Assembly: GCA_946803715.1 (NCBI GenBank)
Contig: CAMPET010000018.1
Span: forward strand, 484,115-547,735
Source of the DNA: Beroe ovata
Taxonomy: Eukaryota > Ctenophora > Nuda > Beroida > Beroidae
Direction: 5' to 3'
DNA: 63,621 nucleotides
Within the stretch, counting starts at the first letter, position 1; each line of letters starts with the position of its first letter. The position numbers were made by a program, and so were the translations under genes. The notes beneath the pieces are model-generated. The model was not told the DNA's origin. It did not search any database and worked only from the letters and a program-made list of their open reading frames with translations. Shown piece by piece: positions 1 to 12,224 of the stretch.

Positions 1-734
1 GGGGTAGAGGAGAGGTAGGGGAGGAGAGGTAGGGGGTAGAGGAGAAGGTAGGGGGTAGAGAAGTATGAGCATTGAGGAGGATGTAGACTGTAGAGGTGTT
101 GGGGATCAACCGTCAAAATTGGATAGCTGAAGAGTGGAGTGCTACATTTGAACCCCCGTTTTCTCCTTTTAAATAACACTTCAAGGATGAGGGGTCTATT
201 GTCGCTTTTGATTAGGTGAAGTGCGATATTTGACCCCCTGTTTTCTCCCCTTGATTTACAGTGCAGTATCGGGGAGTCAATTGACGCACTTGGAAAACTT
301 ACTTTATATGTTTGACCCCCTGATTATTGCATCATTCGACGCAATGCGCATTGAACTTGTAGTAAGGCGTAAAAGTCGGGAGTCAATTGTCGCTCTGCCG
401 TGTACATTCTATTAGTATCATGCGTACCTGATTTGACGGTCATGATTCCAAGCACCAGGAAGATGATCACTGTGCAGGTTGCTGGGCAGGTTGCTCCAGA
501 AACACCTCCCATACTGTAACGTATCCCCACAATCAACTCATGTTAACACACGTCTTAGTGAGATAGTGTGATCAATACGAGAGGCACTAACAATATCTAT
601 AGCTGCGATTACCAACACTGAGATACTGCACAACGGTCGAATATTATAGGTATCAGACCTTATACTTTTGTGGATGCGGATACGAAAAGGACAGTGGACA
701 CGTGTGAAAAACTCTGGATAACTCTGGACCATGA

Positions 735-840
735 GGAACTCTAGATCATCACTAGGGGGACCATGGGGAACTCTAGATCATCACTAGGGGGACCATGGGG
801 AACTCTAGATCATCACTAGGGGGACCATGGGGAAATCTAG
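735..840. repeat. 32-bp minisatellite, ~3.3 copies
   Basis: The unit AACTCTAGATCATCACTAGG plus a G-rich 12-base tail repeats almost perfectly every 32 bases. The low divergence between copies suggests recent expansion. Confidence 0.9.
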
Positions 841-984
841 GTCTTTACTGATTCACAGTTTTTGCGTCTTATTATTTGCGCCATCGCCCACATATCACAT
901 GAGATGAGACAAGACGACATGGCACTACATGGCAGACGACGTGGTAGTGTGGTAGGTAGTAGGTTCTGTATTGCATACGACGCA

Positions 985-1115
985 GTACTGCATGACAGAC
1001 AACGTGGTACTGCATGACAGACAACGTGGTACTGCATGTCAGACGACGTGGTACTGCATGTCAGACAACGTGGTACTGCATGTCAGACGACGTGGTAGTG
1101 TGGTACTGCATGGCA
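985..1115. repeat. 22-bp minisatellite, ~6 copies
   Basis: The unit CGTGGTACTGCATGWCAGAC plus AA or GA repeats every 22 bases. Copies differ by one or two bases. Open frames across it are a by-product of the repeat. Confidence 0.85.
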
Positions 1116-2120
1116 GTCCTTACGATATACCTCTCTCAACCAACAGAACAGGATGCCTAGTGGACCGATGTGGATATATGTAAATTAGAGCGTCAAACAC
1201 ACCCATTAAATATTGTTCAAACCACAGGGTGCTGAACCAATCATATTTCACTATTTGGCTAGGTCAATTTTGATTGGCGGGAATAACACCCCGCCACCTC
1301 CCCCGACCAGAGTGGACGAAGTATCTGCTCTGGTGAGATTATAGGTGGTGCTAAGATAATCTTGATTTTGCAGTTAATTGGACAATATTCGTAGCTAATG
1401 ACATAAACTAGGTGCTTTGAGATATATCCTCAGATATCAGTGTTTGGGAGGGGGAAGAAAAGCAGAATCATGACAGCAGATTCCCCCGGGCGATGAACCC
1501 CAATGATCCATACTCCATAGGGATCCATATCACGATGATCACACTGCTCCTTCTCATTTGTCATCACTGCCTATGGGCAGCTGATTTTCCATTGTCCCTG
1601 CTGCTCATTGTCCCATGAAAATCGCCTTGCTCAATTGATCAATGGTGATTTCCGGGAACAATAAGCGGCAGCTACGCCTCGATACGGTTTTTATATCCCC
1701 AAATAAACGGGAAAATTAGAGCAATCCAGGTATTTCATATCTGCTAGTTCTATAAATCCGCCCTGCATTACTAATCTGCTCGGGCTGTTATTCCATAAAT
1801 TACAAAGGGTCTTGTTGAAAATGGTTTGCGCCGTTCTACAATATCCCCAGGACCCAGGTTGTAATAAGAAATGATATATTCAAGAAAATGACGTCATTTG
1901 AATAGGTGAACGTGGTGTCAACTGTCCATTACTGTCAATTCCTTAGCTAGAAACATAATGAAATGAATAAAAATACAGTATAATTGTCAAAATAAAATTG
2001 TACCAAGTTGAAGTGACGTCATTGTCAAGGGGAAGAAAGTCAAGGGAAGAAGAAGTGTCATAACAGGACAGAAATTGGTGTCAAGGCACGATGCTGTCTC
2101 ATCCAGTTTCAAACACTAAC

Positions 2121-5100
2121 CTGGCTTCAATCTCTTTGATTCTTTCTGCCAATCTAGCTCTATCTCCATCAATATCCTTCGTCTTATCTCGAATATGTTT
2201 CGCTTTTCTTTGCAGATCTATAACCTGATGAACAAAATTTCACATGTGACGCTATAGTAATATCGTTATAGTGATGTTAGTAGGCGGGAATTCAAGGTAA
2301 CACTCCCCGAAATTGCTTGTTTGGGAAGGTTTATTATAGTGCTCTACCCCGTTGGACACCTGCCAACGTTTTCTCGCTTCACAATCGACACATCCTCTCT
2401 TACATGCAAGCAGATTCGCATTCATGCTGGCCCTCGAAATATTACTTTATTATCTTTACCCGACACCAGTATATCAAATAGTAACTTTACATATCGAAAA
2501 AGTGGGGGGTTGTTGTTGATATAACCTCGCGTTTCTTGGCAAGCGCAAGCTGTTTGAGTGATGCTTGATCCGACTCCAAGGACGCGTAACGTTTCATATC
2601 CTCGCTCATCTCCGTCTCTATGGTTTTCACGTCCTTCTCCGCCTCGTTGTACTTCTCCGTAGCCTTGCTAATCTCGGCCTCGAACTTGGGGAGATGGGAG
2701 CGCAACTTGTCAATGCTCCGCTCGATGGGCACCAACTCTTCTTCTATCTCCTTCACCTGGTGGAGAGACACACCGTGTGTCACCGTGTCACACTGACACA
2801 CCGTGTCACACTGACACACGGTGTAACACTGACATACCATGTGCCACTGACACACTGACACACCGTGTCACACCGACACACCGTGTGCCACTGACACACT
2901 GACACAGTGTGTGTCACTGACACACCATGTGCCACTGCCACACTTACACACCGTGTCACACCGACACACCGTGTGCCACTGACACACTGACACAGCGTGT
3001 GTCACTGACACACCATGTGCCACTGCCACACTTACACACCGTGTCACACTGACACACCGTGTGCCACTGCCACACTTACACACCGTGTCGCACTGACACA
3101 CCATGTGCCACTGCCACACTGACAAACCGTGTGTCAGTCGCACACGGTGACACACGGTGTGTCAGTGGCAAGGGTTAAGAAAAAGGGTAACGTGGCACAT
3201 GTTAACAAATCAGGTGGATCTCTGATCGTAACAAAGTCATTTTCTATCAACTTATCAAGTTACCTTGCTCCAGATCAACTCATCTTTCAAGACGGAAACT
3301 TTACGGCCCATATCCCTCAGCTCAGTAATCTCATTGTACTGGTTCTGAAGATGCTTCACCTGTAGAATTACAGTTAGTGGAGGAAAATCCCAAGATAGTG
3401 CCATAAGAAACGCGGGCAGCTTGCCAAAAATGAAATGAGTGCTAAGAAGAGTTGCGCTTGCGTTTCCGTTAGGCAAGCGCTTTATTCCCCTCCCCTGGCT
3501 GAAATGGATTTCTCCAGAAAGATTCCAATACATAGAGCTGTATACTCTTACAAACCTGGGCCTTGATATCTGGGACGGACCTCTCTTTCTTGGCAACAGT
3601 ATGTTTTATTGTTTCCAGCTTCTCGTTTACGTGCTGAAATGATGAGGATACGATGTAAAAAATAGCTATTACTGCAGTCGAACTGCAAGGAGATTCTCGA
3701 AAATGGACTCAGGAAAGAAAATGATTTGGTGGGAAACTTAAATTTAGATGGACTCCATAGAACAAAAACATCCCACATGAAATTGAAATTAAACCCCGAA
3801 GTTCATTTCTAAAGAATCTATAGAGTGCATTGGGCATGGGCTAATCGATCATTGAAGGACAAAGTTTGTGATAATAAAGAACGAGACGAGGGACGCCGCG
3901 CAGAACGTTATGACCCCAATCTGGACAACCGGTGACTCCTCCACCTCTAGATCCACACACTGGGGCTGCCCCCTATCGTCCCACTCACACCGCGAGGACA
4001 CCGCGGTACAGTCGATACTGGCGCGCGTGCCGCGTCCTCCGCAGAGCGTGTTGTCAGGGGAACAGAGCGTGACACCGTCACTACACGTCACGTGACAGTA
4101 GCTCGTTCCCTGGTTACAGGGCGTGCCGTCGTCGCACTGTGACGCGTAGCACCGTGTACTGTCCGGGGGTATGGGAGTGTCGAATGGGAGCAGATGATGA
4201 GTGGCAGATGTCTGTTCGTCAGAGAGAGTGGAGAGGGGAAGAATGAGGATTAGGAGGGGAAAAGGCAACTTTGTCATGTTTTACATGAGCTGTGACGTCA
4301 TTAGTGAAGAAGGGCACGTTATTCGGGGAGATAAATGTAGTAAAAATGCCAGAAAGCAGCCCTAACTTGCAAAATGTTAAACTTTTTTAAGGAATTTCAT
4401 TGAAACAGAGGCATCAGTAACTGAGGAATTAAAGCAGTCCAATAATCGGTAACCGTGTGATACACACACTTGAACAAAGAAGTCTCATCTTTGTATATTG
4501 AGTGTTCAGCGATGTGTAAAACTTCTTATTACTTGAACCGCTCATCTTACTTACCGCTTTACATTTCTAATACCTACATGTTAGCATTTGAGATTTCCAA
4601 CTCGCGAATTGGCAGTTTCACGGCGAAGATAATCGGCATACGGCTGACAATCGACATAATGCGGTGTGCGAGACACGAATGCCACACATCTCCCACTCCC
4701 ATCCCGACCTCGCTTCACAGGCAGAAAGGGACAGGTAGCGACCGTTATTACCTGAAGCAATGAACGTAATACCTGATAGTCGAGTATCATCTGCTCGAGA
4801 TGGGTACTCTTCATGAAGAAGCTATATTTGGATTGAGGGTCTGTGCTGGCGAGGAACTTCTTTGCCATCTCTTGGTTCAGAATACTGACTGGGTTGTTAA
4901 CCTGTATTGTGATGATGACAGATATGATTACAAGTATGATGACAAGTATGATGACAAATAGGGACAAATACATGATGACAGATATGATTACAAGATGTCA
5001 TATCTGTCATGATGACAGATATGATTACAAGTATGATGACAAGTATGATGACAAATAGGGACAAATACATGGAGGCTTGACGATTATGAAGCATCCATTC

Positions 5101-5920
5101 CAATAATAATTTCGGCGGGTATTCTGTCAGAACTCCTGACCTGAATGTTATAGTGATCAAGTAGCAAAGTGAGATCATTCTTCTTCGTTGAGATGGTCTT
5201 TCCAGCAGCATTCTTCAGTTTGTACGAACTGCCGTTCTTTGTTATTCGTCTCTCAACCGCCACTTGGTCCCCATACGTCTGAAAATTGTTCAAACACAAT
5301 GAAATATTTTTTGGCTGCATCCGCGACACAAACAATACAAGTCAATGTTTCAGATTGAATTTAATTAGAGTTATTTCAAGATGGAGACAAAGTTGTGATA
5401 TCCCACCTCATATTCCCACGCATCAATACGGTTCCTGTTGGAGTTACAGATGGTGATTGTCACTTGTCCCCAGCTCGAGCCCTGCTTGATAAACTCTGTC
5501 ATGTTGGGTGCCCTGTGTGTCGCGGAGCTCTTGCCCCCTAGCCCAATGACCAGTGCCATCAGGATAGCCGATTTGCCGCCTGTGTGGGGAGAGAGGGAAG
5601 AGGGTAGTAAACGGAGTGTAGCTCAGTGTGAATATTATAAATTCGTGTACAATTCACAATACCACGATGACACATTGACACAACCACAACCCCAACCAAA
5701 GTCCAACAAACAGTTACAATCACTCACTTCCATTTCTCCCGACAATAAAGTTGACCGTGGATGAGAACTCCACCTCGAAGAAGGTGTGACACATGAAGTT
5801 CTGTAGTTCCACTTTCAGGATACTCCCAGGTACCGGAGTACTCTCCCGTAGGGTGTCATCCTCTCCCCTGCTCCTCTTGTTGACACCACTACCACCCTGG
5901 ACGAGTGAGAATGGCAGCAT
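2121..5920 (-). CDS. SMC6: SMC6, structural maintenance of chromosomes protein 6 (5' part)
   Basis: SMC6 is the ATPase arm of the nuclear SMC5/6 complex, which acts in recombinational repair and chromosome segregation. Start ATG is at 5920. Exons I can place are 5734-5920, 5407-5579, ~5140-5279, ~4774-4899, 3556-3633, 3264-3359, 2526-2756 and 2121-2224. An intron splits the Walker A loop, and joining exons 1 and 2 gives GRNGSGKSAIL. The preceding [19 protein letters not shown] and the following IGLGGKSS match SMC6. The later exons [22 protein letters not shown] and [11 protein letters not shown] also match the family, and are followed by charged heptad-like coiled coil. One or more short coiled-coil exons between 3633 and 4774 may be missed. 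The hinge, second coiled coil and C-terminal ABC half are not in the window. The protein is therefore partial at its C-terminus because of the window edge, not decay. Confidence 0.93.
2772..3172. repeat. CACTGACACACCGTGTG minisatellite in an SMC6 intron
   Basis: About 400 bases of short degenerate units (GACACACCGTGTGCCACT and variants) lie between SMC6 exons 3264-3359 and 2526-2756. A higher-order block repeats: the phrase GACACAGYGTGTGTCACTG occurs at 2901 and again at 2989, an 88-bp period. Each unit contains the small palindrome CACACCGTGTG, so single strands could fold. The overlapping ORFs on both strands are repeat artefacts. Confidence 0.9.
3849..4277 (-). CDS. Small secreted-type single-pass membrane protein, nested in SMC6
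   Basis: This is an uninterrupted 142-residue ORF with a true ATG at 4277. The N-terminus [20 protein letters not shown] looks like a signal peptide. It is followed by a ~90-residue ectodomain with ten cysteines ([26 protein letters not shown], then two spaced Cys). A hydrophobic segment ([20 protein letters not shown]) ends five residues before the stop, so there is almost no cytoplasmic tail. This layout is type I or GPI-like. It lies wholly between SMC6 exons 3556-3633 and ~4774-4899, on the same strand, and GC is higher than in the surrounding intron. I do not recognise the family. It is most likely an intronless nested gene. A chance ORF is unlikely given the ordered signal peptide, Cys region and membrane segment. 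Confidence 0.6.
   Translation of the reverse strand: MTKLPFPLLILILPLSTLSDEQTSATHHLLPFDTPIPPDSTRCYASQCDDGTPCNQGTSYCHVTCSDGVTLCSPDNTLCGGRGTRASIDCTAVSSRCEWDDRGQPQCVDLEVEESPVVQIGVITFCAASLVSFFIITNFVLQ
4909..5072. repeat. Direct and inverted GATGACAGATATGATTACAAG repeat
   Basis: Two direct copies of a ~70-bp unit (GATGACAGATATGATTACAA followed by GTATGATGACAA motifs) flank an inverted core in which GACAGATATGA faces TCATATCTGTC. It sits in the SMC6 intron between the 4774-4899 and 5140-5279 exons. Confidence 0.8.
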
Positions 5921-7227
5921 TGTCGGGGGGGAAGTCGTGGTGAGGGATCGATTGAGAGATATTATTGTTCGTGGAGGAGTTTAGGAGACGAGGGCTAGCA
6001 ATAGGGTGAGTATTAGGCCAAGGATTGTGTTTTACGCTGGTTAAAGATAGGTGCAAATAGGGACTTTAATAGAGTTCTTTTAACGAAAAACTGTTGCACG
6101 AAAGCCCGCAATGAATATTTTACCTGTCTGTCTGTTGATCTCTTGTGGGACATATCATTGGGCTCGGAGAAACATTCTGCTAACACCCCTACAGGTGAAT
6201 TCCAAATGTTATGAAATGGGGGAATGGTATATGATCAATCACAATGATCTATTTAGTCTCTCATATGGGACTGAATAAGATACTGACTGGGACTCAATAA
6301 ATAAGAAACTAAAATTTTAAAATAGGATAAAACAACGAATTAATTAAGTAAATGAGTTACTATGGTTATCTAGGAAATATAAGAATCCTCCAAAATAAAA
6401 AAGACGAATTCTCTTGCTGTTGGATAATCTCGAACCACAAATAGTGAATGGGCCATTCTAACAATGGCAAAAACAATAAATTAAATGAAAATTACTTAGA
6501 ACTAAATAAAAACTATGTCACAAATAACTATGACAGTTGATAATAAGGTCGAAAAACAACCTCAAATCATTCACATTTGATAAGGATAACGATTACGATC
6601 GATAAAAAATCGTCTAGAATTAAAGTTATATTTTGAGAATAGAAATTACTGTAGAAATCGTAACATTCATTTAGTATTGGTCAATGGTCACGATTACTTT
6701 TTAAACGTTAAATTTAGAACAATACAAACCAAATAAAAATGCAAATGATAACTGAGTAATTTAACAAAGGTTAAAAACAATTATAAATACCTAAAATAAT
6801 AATTGACATTCATCAAATCACATTTATAACTTAAACATATGAACCCTGTCCTTTACGTCGTTAGCAATCAATTATAAATTGTCTGAAAAGAATGTCCCAA
6901 CTGAAAACCCATGAACTAGCGATCAATCAATCAAACCCCGTCACCTCCCTCCCCCGTGACCCAAATGCCAGCAAATCATACTCCACGGTTGGGAGAGACA
7001 TGTGGGAAGTTACCCTGGACAGGAATGTCAGTTGGAGGAGATGGTCTGTCTGCAAGGTTGTCAGGGTGTACCAGAGAAGGTGCCCTGGAAAGATGGGGAT
7101 CACAAGTTAGGAGAGAGATCGAGATGAATTCTATTTTGTCAAGGATTCAGAATTGCCTATTGCATCTAGATTGCCTATTGTACGGGTGACCATTTGTATG
7201 CAACACTAGAGTGAATTCTCAAGAACA
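5921..7227. other. AT-rich intergenic region upstream of SMC6
   Basis: No exon is visible. The stretch 6260-6890 is strongly AT-rich. It separates the SMC6 start from the 3' end of the next minus-strand gene and presumably holds the SMC6 promoter. I see no clear TATA box or binding-site cluster. Confidence 0.5.
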
Positions 7228-10200
7228 TTACTTATTGTTATTCATAGCGGCCGGTAGTAAGCGCCCTGTTGCCATAGCAGTCTGCGTCCGTGAGGAGGTG
7301 TGTATCTGGGAGTTGAAGAAGGGGTCTGCGAACATCGAACTCGGCCACTGCAGAGGAAAACGAATTAGAGAAGATTCGAGATCAAAGCATTTTATTTTGA
7401 TCCTGAATTCAATCAGGGAATAGTTGATCAGCACCGATTCGGTAGGAAATATATCGGGAATATGTTTTCCACATATCGGACACGGACACTAATTGATGTA
7501 ATGACCTGGTATTGTGGGATGAACCAATGGGATGGAACCCCAGCTCTGACATGATAGGGAGAGCTGAACATGAAGCTCATGTTATGATACTGCTGTTGGA
7601 GGTATGGGTTCAGGACTGGCAGTGGTTCTAGCGGTTTGGGTGGTGCTATGACAGTCGGAATCGGGTCCTCAGGAAGAACGGTGTCATACAGCGTCTTGCT
7701 GGTCGGTGGTGGGGTCATCTGATCGTTCTCTGAAATGTGTCAAGTTGCGTCAAGATTATGAGTGATCCGAGTGGAATCCCTGGAATACACCGTCCACAAC
7801 ACGAGAGTGGTTCTTACCTGGGTAGAAGAGAGTGGAGTCGTGATTTGTTGGAGTTAGAGGTTGAAGTGTTGGAATTCTGCCAGGAGGTAACGACAGAGGA
7901 ACCAAGGAGTTGTATCCAACTGACGAGCTCTTGGGCAATCCCATGTTGTTGCTGGCAGCCGTCTCTTTCATCGACTCGGGGGTCAGTGGGTAGCTGGGTG
8001 GTGGGTGTTCCGGGTTGTATCTCGTGGCGGGAGGGGATGTTCTTGTCACACTGCTACTGGGGTGAGGGATGATGACATCCCTGTGTATGAGGGGACTGAC
8101 GGGATCGTTGCTAGGAGGAGGAGGAAGGAGGGGATGATCCGCTGGTGTAACTTTGGGAGTGGAACAGTACCGAGGGTACGGGATCTGGGGATTGGAATGT
8201 TACAGTAGAACACCGTCAATCTGAAGGAATATCAGAGTAAAGACAACCCCCTAACCCTAGTTCTGAGGCTAGTATTCCTAACTGAGGTGTTGGGACTCAC
8301 TTCTGGACTGCATGGTACAGCAGTATCATCCAAACTGTCGGTAGTCATGAACGGCATGTGACAGAGAGGTCTACAGTCTGACAGATCGACATCTATAGTG
8401 CTTTGCCCTGGTCTCCTACGTTCCCGTTCTTCCTTTTTCAGAGTTTTGGTACACCGCTTTTCCAACTTCACAGCAATCTCCGATGTATAACCAGGCAAAT
8501 TGAAGAGACTCGGTTTCGTCTTGAACCACTGAAAAATGTCAGATGTTAGCATACGTGATCGTCAAAACCCAAGGGGTCTTGGAATTCGTAGATAATGACG
8601 TCATAACGTCACGGTACGTACATGGTATAAGTTGGCGTAGAGTACATTGAGCGAAGCTAGCGAACTGACATCGTCATCACGAAGAGTGGGTACCGGTAGA
8701 GTATTGAGGAGTAGGATCTGTACCATGGTCCTACCGTACTCCATCTTCTCCGCCTCGACTAGTTGTCTGTACTCCTGCATTGATAGCAAATTAATCAATA
8801 GCAAATTAATCATCACACCTGCACTTCCGTTACATTCGTAAACCCTCAAATTTACGACTGTACATACTTAGAGAAAGTGACTTAAAATGAAAGTAGTGGC
8901 GATCGAAAGTGACGTCAAGAGAGAGAGAGAGTGGTGTCAAGAACAAAGAAGTGTCAGGGCGGAGTGGCGTCAAGAGGGAAAGTACTGCCAATAGAAAGTG
9001 GTGTCAAGGGACTATGTTGTCAAAAGGAAGTGGTGTCAAGGGACTGTGTTGTCAGTAGGAAGTGGTGTCAAGAGAACATGCTGTCTAGATGTCTGAGAAC
9101 CTAGTTATGTTCGATAAACCATGAATTGTTCAGATAGCACCTATAATTGCAACCCCTTGCTGTCCGACAGCAATGCTGTCGTGAAATAGGGGGGGGGGAG
9201 GCAGGACCTAAATTTGCTCTATAGGCGTTTCTAACTTGCTACCAAAAAGCGACGAAGAATAAAACGAAATCATTGAGGATCTGACAGACATTGCGCGTGG
9301 AACCGTGGCTTGTGTAAACATCGAAATGTAATCAACATTGTGTTTCCAGGCAGGTTTGTAAGGGGTAAAGTTTCGTTGAAATATCGCTTTCAACTTGTGA
9401 TTCAACCGGAAATCAGTAAGATAGATCATTGTGTGATATAGTTAGTTTACTTACTATACACTGTGTAGAATGTATATCATACAGCTTGTCGGTAAATATG
9501 ACCAATCCTGTCTTATTTCGAGCAACAGATTACCGAAAATGATTGTAAAGTAGGATATCATTCCCCAAAACTTGAGTTGCTCCCTCGTCAATACAGTCAA
9601 AACTAACACCGACAACTTAAATCCTCCACAGCTTATCACATGTACAATTTGGTATCATTCAGCATTTATCATGGCAATATTAATCACACATACCACGCAA
9701 ACTCTACAAGCGACAACAACTGCTTTCAAATGCATGGTAGCTAGCACAGAAAAGTGTGAAAATAATCATAGCGTTCACACAGCTACAGCAGGCACTCCAG
9801 ATCATGACCGACATAAGCTGATTAGCAACATGCACAGTGCACACTTACCGACTACTGGGTGTGTAGAACTGGGTGTTCACCGCGCAGAACTGTTGTTATA
9901 ATGTCATTGTAAACACTCGGGGTGTTTTTAACACTTAGTCCACCATTTTCATTTCGGCAAATTGACAATATGGCCAAGTTTTCATGATAATAAAGTTTCT
10001 CACAAACCTGTATGATAGATTTCGGTAGAGAATTCCACTTCTGGCCTATCAACTTGCTCATTGCACCGATCAACGTCTTTTCACTCGTTTCCACCTCCAC
10101 GCTCTAGGGGGAGAAGAGACATTGGGAATTAACGCGCGCGCGAGAAGTCTTATCCGGGAATTCCTGAATTTCATCAATTCTCACAAACAGAAAATAGCTG

Positions 10201-10808
10201 CCAATTCCCCTAATTACTGACTGCCCAATCAAACAATAATAACCTGGCTGTGAGACGGTGCACCGGTTGACTCGTCTGTAGTCAATACATGAGTGTTGGG
10301 CGTGGTGTCTCCGGACTGTTTGGCGTCAGTGTCTGGACTTTCCTGAGGAAGGCATGGGGTGATATATGGGGGGTTGTGTGAGAATAAGAGAGGGGATATG
10401 ACTTAGCAGTCAGCACTGCACCACAGATTTCAGGGTGAATCAAGGTGAAACTTTCTCAATAGTATGGTCGACTAACACGGCACAGTCGCATACATCTACC
10501 TCGACAGTAGCTGGACAAAACTCGAAGAGTAGCTTCCTGTTCTCCAGATCAAGACGCGGCTGAGATTTCTCCGTCAGTGCGAACCCGTACTTCTGAAATT
10601 CACACATTGATCATCTTATCTGGTACTATCAGACTATGTGATGTCAAAACACTGGTCACTGACACCAGTTTCATGGAACTGTTAATTGCCATACCAGTAC
10701 CCGCATACTTACCCTGTAGCATGCCCAATAGTCGGAGGCAAATCTGGTGTAAGGGGTCTGACATCGGAACTTGGGTCTTGTCATGCCGTGAGTAAAATCT
10801 TTAACCAT
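7228..10808 (-). CDS. Unidentified protein with HMG-box-like segment and proline-rich tail
   Basis: Nine exons join with consistent phases: 10713-10808 (ATG), ~10495-10592, ~10244-10344, 10008-10103, 8622-8774, 8301-8528, 7818-8184, 7506-7729 and 7228-7347 (stop TAA). The N-terminus is MVKDFTHGMTRPKFRCQTPY. Exons 4 and 5 join as SKLIGQKWNSLPKSIIQEYR followed by QLVEAEKMEYGR. This resembles helices 2-3 of an HMG box (pattern IG-KW-SL-...-Y-.-.A-.EK-.Y), but the first helix is not obvious. Next comes a basic patch (KKEERERRR). The last ~200 residues are rich in Pro, Ser and Thr (PPPSYPLTPESMKE, IPTVIAPPKPLEPLPVLNPY). A nuclear DNA-binding or chromatin role is an inference. The exact gene name is not recognised. 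Confidence 0.7.
8885..9085. repeat. GTGGTGTCAAGGGAC minisatellite
   Basis: Imperfect units of ~35 bases built on AGTGGTGTCAAGRGA and TGTTGTCA repeat between exons of the 7228-10808 gene. GTGGTGTCA also recurs in the 111-bp arrays at 12.6 and 43.1 kb, so these arrays may share an ancestor. Confidence 0.7.
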
Positions 10809-11063
10809 AGCTATAGAATGTGGGATGCGATAATGCTGTGCAGAACACATTCATACATTCACGCAACCAAGCACAGAATTTTGGAACTATTTTGGGCTAT
10901 TTTAGTACTATTACTGCAATATTCAAGAATCAAAATCTCTCAAACAACTCATTGTTCATCGCTTCAAAATCGATCAGTTACAAGTCACCATCATCACGAT
11001 GCAGGTCACGACCATCTCACCAGCAAACTCCTCACGGAATTGTCATCTCGAGTGTGGTGGTTT

Positions 11064-11846
11064 TCAACTGCCTTTATCGACCGTTTTGTCGAGTATAGCA
11101 ATGGGAGCAAGAACCCGGGACCTGTTCGATTCCGTGACAAACCCGTTGACAACCATCTCGTCTAGGATCATATGAGCACGGTCCACATTGTGCATGAGAT
11201 CCAACTCGCACACATTGCTGCGGAAAGGGTTGTTATAGGGTGGGGAGATGGATAAACTTAAAGTCCCTTTTCAGAAATTCGGGGAAATTTCGGCCCGTAT
11301 TTCGCACAATTTCGGGCGACTCTCTCCCCTACGCTACCTGAATCCTTCACGGCGGCTCCTTACCCAAACCATCCGCGCGTGGTATCATAAATGAAATACC
11401 TGAAGTAAGAGTTTAATGTTTCCACCAGGTTATGGATGAAGGCGTAGTGAGCCATGACGTTGTCTGTCAGTGACACGCACAGCACAAAGAAAAGCGATGC
11501 GTACTGTCGGAATATAACACGGACCTCCTTCTCTCCGACCGCTAACGTGAAGTGAGGGCACTGCGAGGGGGAGGGGGCGTTACCATGGTAACAGTTCAAT
11601 CAATCAGTCAACAACAAGTAGCCATGAAACTGAGTAAACATGAAAAACGCCAATATAATCATGGAGTTTTTTTGAGAAATTCACTACAAAATGGGGCCCG
11701 GGACAGCAGGTAATTACCTGTTGGGGATCGTTCCGTTTAGCACACTCCCGTAATACAGACCGTGGATCGGGTAGGGGTTCCGTGGTATAACTCCTGGAAA
11801 CACGTACTGCACCCGTCTTGTTACACACGAGAAGGAATTCTATCAT
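11064..11846 (-). CDS. AP4S1: AP-4 complex subunit sigma-1
   Basis: The small sigma subunit of the AP-4 adaptor, which sorts cargo such as ATG9 out of the trans-Golgi network. Three exons, 11718-11846, 11400-11560 and 11064-11217, join in frame to give 147 residues, close to the ~144 usual for the family. The start [20 protein letters not shown] is the longin-fold N-terminus. [13 protein letters not shown] and [13 protein letters not shown] are the sigma core, and [20 protein letters not shown] and [11 protein letters not shown] are near-diagnostic of AP-4 rather than AP-1, AP-2 or AP-3 sigma. The protein is complete. Intron phases agree at both junctions (0 and 2). Its stop is only 256 bases upstream of the next minus-strand start at 10808, so that gene's promoter must be short. 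Confidence 0.95.
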
Positions 11847-12224
11847 CTCTAGACAGACAGGGATAGTCAGGAGAGTACTGTTTGAGTTCAGCGTAGATTC
11901 ATAACCTAAGTAGTGGTGGGAGGGTGAGGCGGTGTATTAACCAGCATGAAAACGGGGGGAGGGGGTGAAAACTGGAATGGAAAATGTTATATTCATGATC
12001 GAGCCATGTGAATAAAAAGTCATTCAGAATTCAAATCTAAGATGGATATCCATAAAAACAAAATTAAAATACAATTCATGCACATACTATTTACACAGAA
12101 ATTCAAACGAGAAGATTTATAACCCCAAAGTTGTTCTTTTTTGTTTGCGTATAATCTGATTTACGAGCTTTACAACAATAATCGTAGCGAAAGTGAGCAA
12201 ACCTCATGACAATTGGGGCGAATC

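Larger units (their letters stand above)
1..2120. other. Minisatellite-rich DNA with no supported gene
   Basis: I see no convincing exon here. The stretch starts with a degenerate G-rich tandem array (1-60). It then holds three imperfect copies of an ~82-bp unit (about 136-395) that share a TTTGACCCCCTG-type core, a 32-bp tandem array and a 22-bp tandem array (listed separately). SMC6 runs leftward from 5920 and is cut short at 2121, so this stretch is probably a long SMC6 intron, with the rest of that gene beyond position 1. A minus-strand ORF near 430-536 has a hydrophobic run, but nothing else supports it. Confidence 0.5.

Noticed and set aside
2772-3172. CRISPR-like array of regular repeats
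   Set aside because: There are no unique spacers, and the array lies in a eukaryotic intron; it is an ordinary minisatellite.
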